DNA from: Streptomyces mesophilus
Lineage (GTDB): Bacteria > Actinomycetota > Actinomycetes > Streptomycetales > Streptomycetaceae
NCBI RefSeq assembly: GCF_011044995.1
Contig: NZ_JAAKZW010000068.1
Coordinates: forward strand, 1-33,887
DNA: 33,887 nt
Direction: 5' to 3'
Positions 31,037-33,887 of the stretch are shown here, one piece after another. Each line of letters opens with the position of its first letter. Position 1 is the stretch's first letter. A model generated the notes under the pieces. It was not told the DNA's origin. It saw nothing but the letters and a program-made list of their open reading frames with translations, and ran no database searches. The position numbers were made by a program, and so were the translations under genes.

Positions 31037-31245
31037 GATTTCGACCAAGATCCCCACCATTTTCCGGCTCCGCTCATCGTGATTCCTGCTTGCGGACTTC
31101 GCGGCCGGGCGCTTGCGCCTTCATGGCTGCGTCGGTGATGCCGCATTCACATCGTTCGCAGCGTTCACGGGCGTTCGGCGTCGGTCCTGAGGACCGGCGG
31201 CGGTGCGCGAGAACGCTCGGGACGTTCAGCGAGAGGGGCGGGAGC

Positions 31246-32331
31246 ATGACGGGAGCCATGGCCGACGACCGGCCGGCCGAGCGGAAGCGGCGCGGGCCGC
31301 TGATCGTGACGGAGGATGCGCAGCTGCTCGACGATCTGCTGCGGCTGTGCGCCGCGGCGGGGGCCAGGGCGGAGGTGCATCACGGGGTGCCCGAGCGAAG
31401 AGACAGCTGGGAGGGCGCTCCGCTTGTCCTGGTGGGGGATGACGCGGCCGCGCGGGTGCGCGGCGCTGTGCGCAGGCGCGGGGTGTGCCTGGTCGGCAGG
31501 GACCAGGACGATCCGAGGGTGTGGCAGCGGGCCGTGGAGATCGGCGCCGACCATGTGCTGCGGCTGCCCGATGCCGAGCAGTGGATCGTCGACCGGATCG
31601 CCGACGCGGTCGAAGGCGTGGGGCGTCCCGCGCTGACCGTCGGGGTGATCGGCGGCCGGGGTGGGGCCGGTGCCTCCACCCTGGCCTGCGCGTTGGCGTT
31701 GTCGGCGGCGCGGGCGGGGCGGCGCACCATGCTGATCGACGGTGATCCGCTGGGCGGCGGCCTCGATGTGCTGCTCGGCGGCGAGTCGGCGCAAGGGCTG
31801 CGCTGGCCCGCGTTCGCGCAGTCGCGGGGGCGGTTGGGGAGCGCGGCGCTCGAGGAGTCGCTGCCGGAGCTCAGTTCGTTGCGCGTGCTCAGCTGGGACC
31901 GCGGCGACATGCTCACGATCCCGCCCGAGGCGATGCGTGCCGTGCTCGCGGCGGCGCGCAGGCGCGGCGGCGTGGTCGTCGTGGATCTGCCGAGGCGCGT
32001 GGACGAGGGCGTGGCCGAGGCGCTGGGGCAGTTGGATCTCGGGCTCCTGGTGGTGCCTGCCGAGCTGCGCGCGCTGGCCGCCGCCGAGCGGGTGTCTTCG
32101 GCCGTACGCATGGTGCTGCGGGATCTGCGGACGGTGGTCCGCGGGCCGTTCACCGCGGGCCTCGGTGCCGAGGAGACGGCAGGGATGCTCGATCTGCCGC
32201 TGGCCGGTGAACTTCCGGTGGATGCGGGTGTATTGAGCGGCCGGATCCCCGCCGCGGATGTGCGGGAGCCTCTCGCGCGGTTCTGTGCGGCCTTCTGGGA
32301 GCGCGTGCCCGCGGGGGGTGGCGCGTCATGA
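31246..32331 (+). CDS. ssd: Septum-site-determining protein Ssd (CpaE/MinD-like)
   Basis: A 361-residue protein. An N-terminal receiver-like or pseudo-receiver part (LIVTEDAQLLDDLLRLCAAA, PLVLVGDDAA) precedes a MinD/ParA-like ATPase fold. The P-loop reads GVIGGRGGAGASTLACALA, with the two expected lysines replaced by Arg and Ala. RRTMLIDGDPLGGGLDVLLG and VVVVDLPRRVDE follow. It matches mycobacterial Ssd (Rv3660c), a division-linked protein, and in Streptomyces heads the tad cluster, where CpaE-like proteins place pilus machinery. The ATG at 31246 has GGGGCGGGAG upstream; a second Met at 31258 is possible. The stop overlaps tadA (ATGA). Confidence 0.93.
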   Translation: MTGAMADDRPAERKRRGPLIVTEDAQLLDDLLRLCAAAGARAEVHHGVPERRDSWEGAPLVLVGDDAAARVRGAVRRRGVCLVGRDQDDPRVWQRAVEIGADHVLRLPDAEQWIVDRIADAVEGVGRPALTVGVIGGRGGAGASTLACALALSAARAGRRTMLIDGDPLGGGLDVLLGGESAQGLRWPAFAQSRGRLGSAALEESLPELSSLRVLSWDRGDMLTIPPEAMRAVLAAARRRGGVVVVDLPRRVDEGVAEALGQLDLGLLVVPAELRALAAAERVSSAVRMVLRDLRTVVRGPFTAGLGAEETAGMLDLPLAGELPVDAGVLSGRIPAADVREPLARFCAAFWERVPAGGGAS

Positions 32332-33473
32332 GCGGGGCGCTGCTCGACGGGGTGAGGCAGTGGCTTGCCGAGTCCGGGGCCGAGGCGACTCCCGCGCGGG
32401 TCGCTCAGGCGCTGCGGGCCCAGGGGAAGGTGCTCGGGGACAGCGAACTGCTCGGTGTCGTAGGGGAATTGCGCTCCGAGCTGGTGGGCGCGGGACCGCT
32501 GGAGCCGCTGCTCGCGGATCCACGGGTGACGGATGTGCTGGTTTCGGCGCCCGACCGGGTGTGGGTGGACCGGGGCGGCGGGCTCGAGCTCACGCCCGTG
32601 ACCTTCACCGATGCGTCGGCTGTGCGACAGCTCGCCCAGCGGCTCGCCGCGGTCGCGGGGCGGCGGCTCGATGACGCCAGGCCTTGGGTGGACGCGCGGC
32701 TGCCGGACGGCACGCGGCTGCATGCCGTACTGCCGCCGGTCGCCGTCGGATCGACCTGCCTCTCGCTGCGGGTGGTGCGGTCCAAGGCCTTCTCGCTGGG
32801 CGAGCTGGCCGCCGCGGGGACGGTGCCGCCGGGCGGGGACCGGGTGCTGCGGGCGTTGATCGAGGCACGGGCATCGTTCCTGATCAGCGGCGGGACCGGC
32901 TCCGGAAAGACCACGCTGCTCAGTGCGCTGCTCGGTCTTTCCGGACCGGGGGAGCGGATCGTACTGGCCGAGGATTCGGCGGAGTTGCGACCCGAGCACC
33001 CTCATGTCGTACGTCTGGAATGCCGGGTGGCGAACCAGGAAGGCGCGGGCCGGGTCACGCTCGAGGACCTTGTGCGCCAGGCGCTGCGGATGCGGCCGGA
33101 CCGGCTTGTGGTGGGTGAGGTGCGCGGGGCGGAGGTCGTGCACCTGCTCGCGGCGCTCAACACCGGGCATGCGGGGTGCGGGACGGTCCATGCCAATGCG
33201 GCGGCCGATGTTCCCGCGCGCCTCGAAGCGCTCGGGACGGCTGCGGGGCTCGACCGGGCGGCGCTGCACAGCCAGTTGGCGGCGGCTTTGTCCGTGGTGC
33301 TGCATCTCGTACGGGACCGGGGCGGGCGGCGCCGGATCGCACAGGTGCATGTCCTGGAGCGGGATACGGCGGGGTTGGTGCGGACGGTGCCGGCGCTGCG
33401 GTGGGGCGAGCGGGCGTTCGTCTACGACCAGGGCTGGGAGCGGCTGCGGGGGATTCTCGGGGGTGGGCTGTGA
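32328..33473 (+). CDS. tadA: TadA/CpaF-family secretion ATPase
   Basis: A 381-residue ATPase of the type II/IV secretion group. An N-terminal domain (VLGDSELLGVVGELRSELVG, PLEPLLADPRVTDVLV) leads to the motor domain with Walker A LISGGTGSGKTTLLSALL (K194), the Asp box VLAEDSAEL, Walker B RPDRLVVGEVRG, and the His box TGHAGCGTVHAN. It would power assembly of a Flp/Tad-type pilus or a related secretion system. It is coupled to ssd by ATGA and to the next gene by GTGA. Rv3659c is the mycobacterial counterpart. Confidence 0.95.
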   Translation: MSGALLDGVRQWLAESGAEATPARVAQALRAQGKVLGDSELLGVVGELRSELVGAGPLEPLLADPRVTDVLVSAPDRVWVDRGGGLELTPVTFTDASAVRQLAQRLAAVAGRRLDDARPWVDARLPDGTRLHAVLPPVAVGSTCLSLRVVRSKAFSLGELAAAGTVPPGGDRVLRALIEARASFLISGGTGSGKTTLLSALLGLSGPGERIVLAEDSAELRPEHPHVVRLECRVANQEGAGRVTLEDLVRQALRMRPDRLVVGEVRGAEVVHLLAALNTGHAGCGTVHANAAADVPARLEALGTAAGLDRAALHSQLAAALSVVLHLVRDRGGRRRIAQVHVLERDTAGLVRTVPALRWGERAFVYDQGWERLRGILGGGL

Positions 33474-33887
33474 GCGGGATGGTGCCGGGAGCGATGTGGG
33501 GGATGCCGGCGTATGCGGCCGCGTTCTGCGCGGGGGCCGCGGTGTGGTTGGCGGCGGCTCAGGACAGAGGGATGCGGCGGGCCCGGGGGCTGGTCGTGGC
33601 CGGTGTGGGCGAGCCGGAGGCGGTCCCGCCGTGGGTGCGGTGGGCGGCGTGGGTACGGGTGCGGGCGCGGCCCGAGTGGTGGTGCCTGGCCGCGGGCGCG
33701 CTGGTAGGTCTGGCCGGGAGGTCCGTACTGCCGCTGATTCTGGGCGGGTTGGCGGTGCCGCTCGTCGGGCGTGTGCTGCGCCGGCGTGAGGAGCGGCGGG
33801 GCCGGGAGAAGAGGGCGGAACAGGTGATCGCGCTGTGCGCGGCAGTGGCCTCGGAGGTGCGCGCGGGGCGGCAGGCCTCGGCGGCCC
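33470..33887 (+). CDS. TadB-like type II secretion F-domain protein (partial)
   Basis: The first 139 codons of a gene cut by the window end. The GTG overlaps the tadA stop (GTGA). Visible are a hydrophobic helix (YAAAFCAGAAVWLAAA), a second near WWCLAAGALVGLAG and SVLPLILGGLAVPLVG, and the basic cytoplasmic start of an F domain (REKRAEQVIALCAAVASEVR-AGR). This fits TadB, an inner-membrane platform protein of Tad pili, and its place after tadA supports it. No gene symbol is given because the diagnostic C-terminal part is outside the window. Confidence 0.8.
   Translation, partial: MSGMVPGAMWGMPAYAAAFCAGAAVWLAAAQDRGMRRARGLVVAGVGEPEAVPPWVRWAAWVRVRARPEWWCLAAGALVGLAGRSVLPLILGGLAVPLVGRVLRRREERRGREKRAEQVIALCAAVASEVRAGRQASAA

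Larger units (their letters stand above)
30671..31245. promoter_or_regulatory. Intergenic region before ssd
   Basis: This 575-bp interval has no convincing gene. It contains C-runs around 30783-30793 and 30823-30830, a strong hairpin (30809-30843), two DnaA boxes (31010-31036), a near-perfect palindrome CGGTCCT-G-AGGACCG (31182-31196) and a GGGGCGGGAGC ribosome site before ssd. The ssd promoter itself is not obvious. Confidence 0.5.

Noticed and set aside
31380..33350. A 656-codon minus-strand frame opposite ssd and tadA
   Set aside because: Pro/Arg-rich shadow of genes with clear motifs on the plus strand.

Overview
The window is a GC-rich actinobacterial chromosome segment, almost certainly from a Streptomyces. 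The evidence is the strong GC codon-position bias, GTG starts, frequent ATGA gene overlaps, a wblA-type WhiB gene, and a gene order like the Streptomyces coelicolor region around crp (SCO3571) and wblA (SCO3579). From memory, most of it also matches, in the same order, the Mycobacterium tuberculosis block Rv3658c-Rv3688c (tadB, tadA, ssd, HAD phosphatase, Ms1 RNA, Rv3662c, acs, Rv3669, ephE, marP, CoA Nudix, nth, crp, MBL, RidA, small DUF4177 gene, two ArsA-like ATPases, whiB4, ponA2, phosphoesterase, YqeY). I ran no database search; names come from motifs I can read and from recalled gene order.

Region by region. (1) 1-1870 is the only degraded part. It holds an intact MarR regulator, a GNAT-acetyltransferase relic, the C-terminal end of a tyrosine integrase, a probable frameshifted membrane-protein gene and a tRNA-Pro(CGG), which looks like the scar of an element once integrated at the tRNA 3' end. 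(2) 1915-7430: Pr6Pr membrane protein, metallophosphoesterase, YqeY, a class A penicillin-binding protein and wblA. (3) 7460-12400: a translationally coupled pair of ArsA/Get3-like ATPases, DUF4177 and RidA proteins, a Nudix hydrolase and a metallo-beta-lactamase-fold hydrolase. (4) 12517-17853: crp, a sensor kinase without a visible partner, endonuclease III, a CoA-type Nudix and the membrane serine protease MarP. (5) 18227-25831, mostly minus strand: alpha/beta hydrolase, holin-X-like membrane protein, NhaA antiporter, acetyl-CoA synthetase, and a SulP transporter fused to a beta-carbonic anhydrase. (6) 26134-33887: a polysaccharide-deacetylase-like lipoprotein, a CooC-like ATPase, a Fic-like protein, an interval that should encode the Ms1/scr3559 (6S-like) RNA, a HAD phosphatase, ssd, and tadA followed by the start of tadB.

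The regulatory DNA holds the most interesting signals. Two distant sites (10479 and 29763) share an identical 26-bp block that fits the RecA-independent DNA-damage promoter (PafBC type, TTGTCAGTG-N8-TAnnnT). The first is followed by a perfect terminator-like hairpin with no ORF between, so it may encode a damage-induced small RNA. A weaker match of the same architecture precedes nth. A Crp-type operator lies in the crp promoter region, two DnaA boxes lie upstream of ssd, and several genes have a TAnnnT -10 box only 6-7 nt before the start codon, suggesting leaderless transcripts. Two P-loop proteins (the second ArsA-like ATPase and Ssd) lack key lysines of the deviant Walker A motif. No CRISPR array, intact insertion sequence or biosynthetic cluster was seen.
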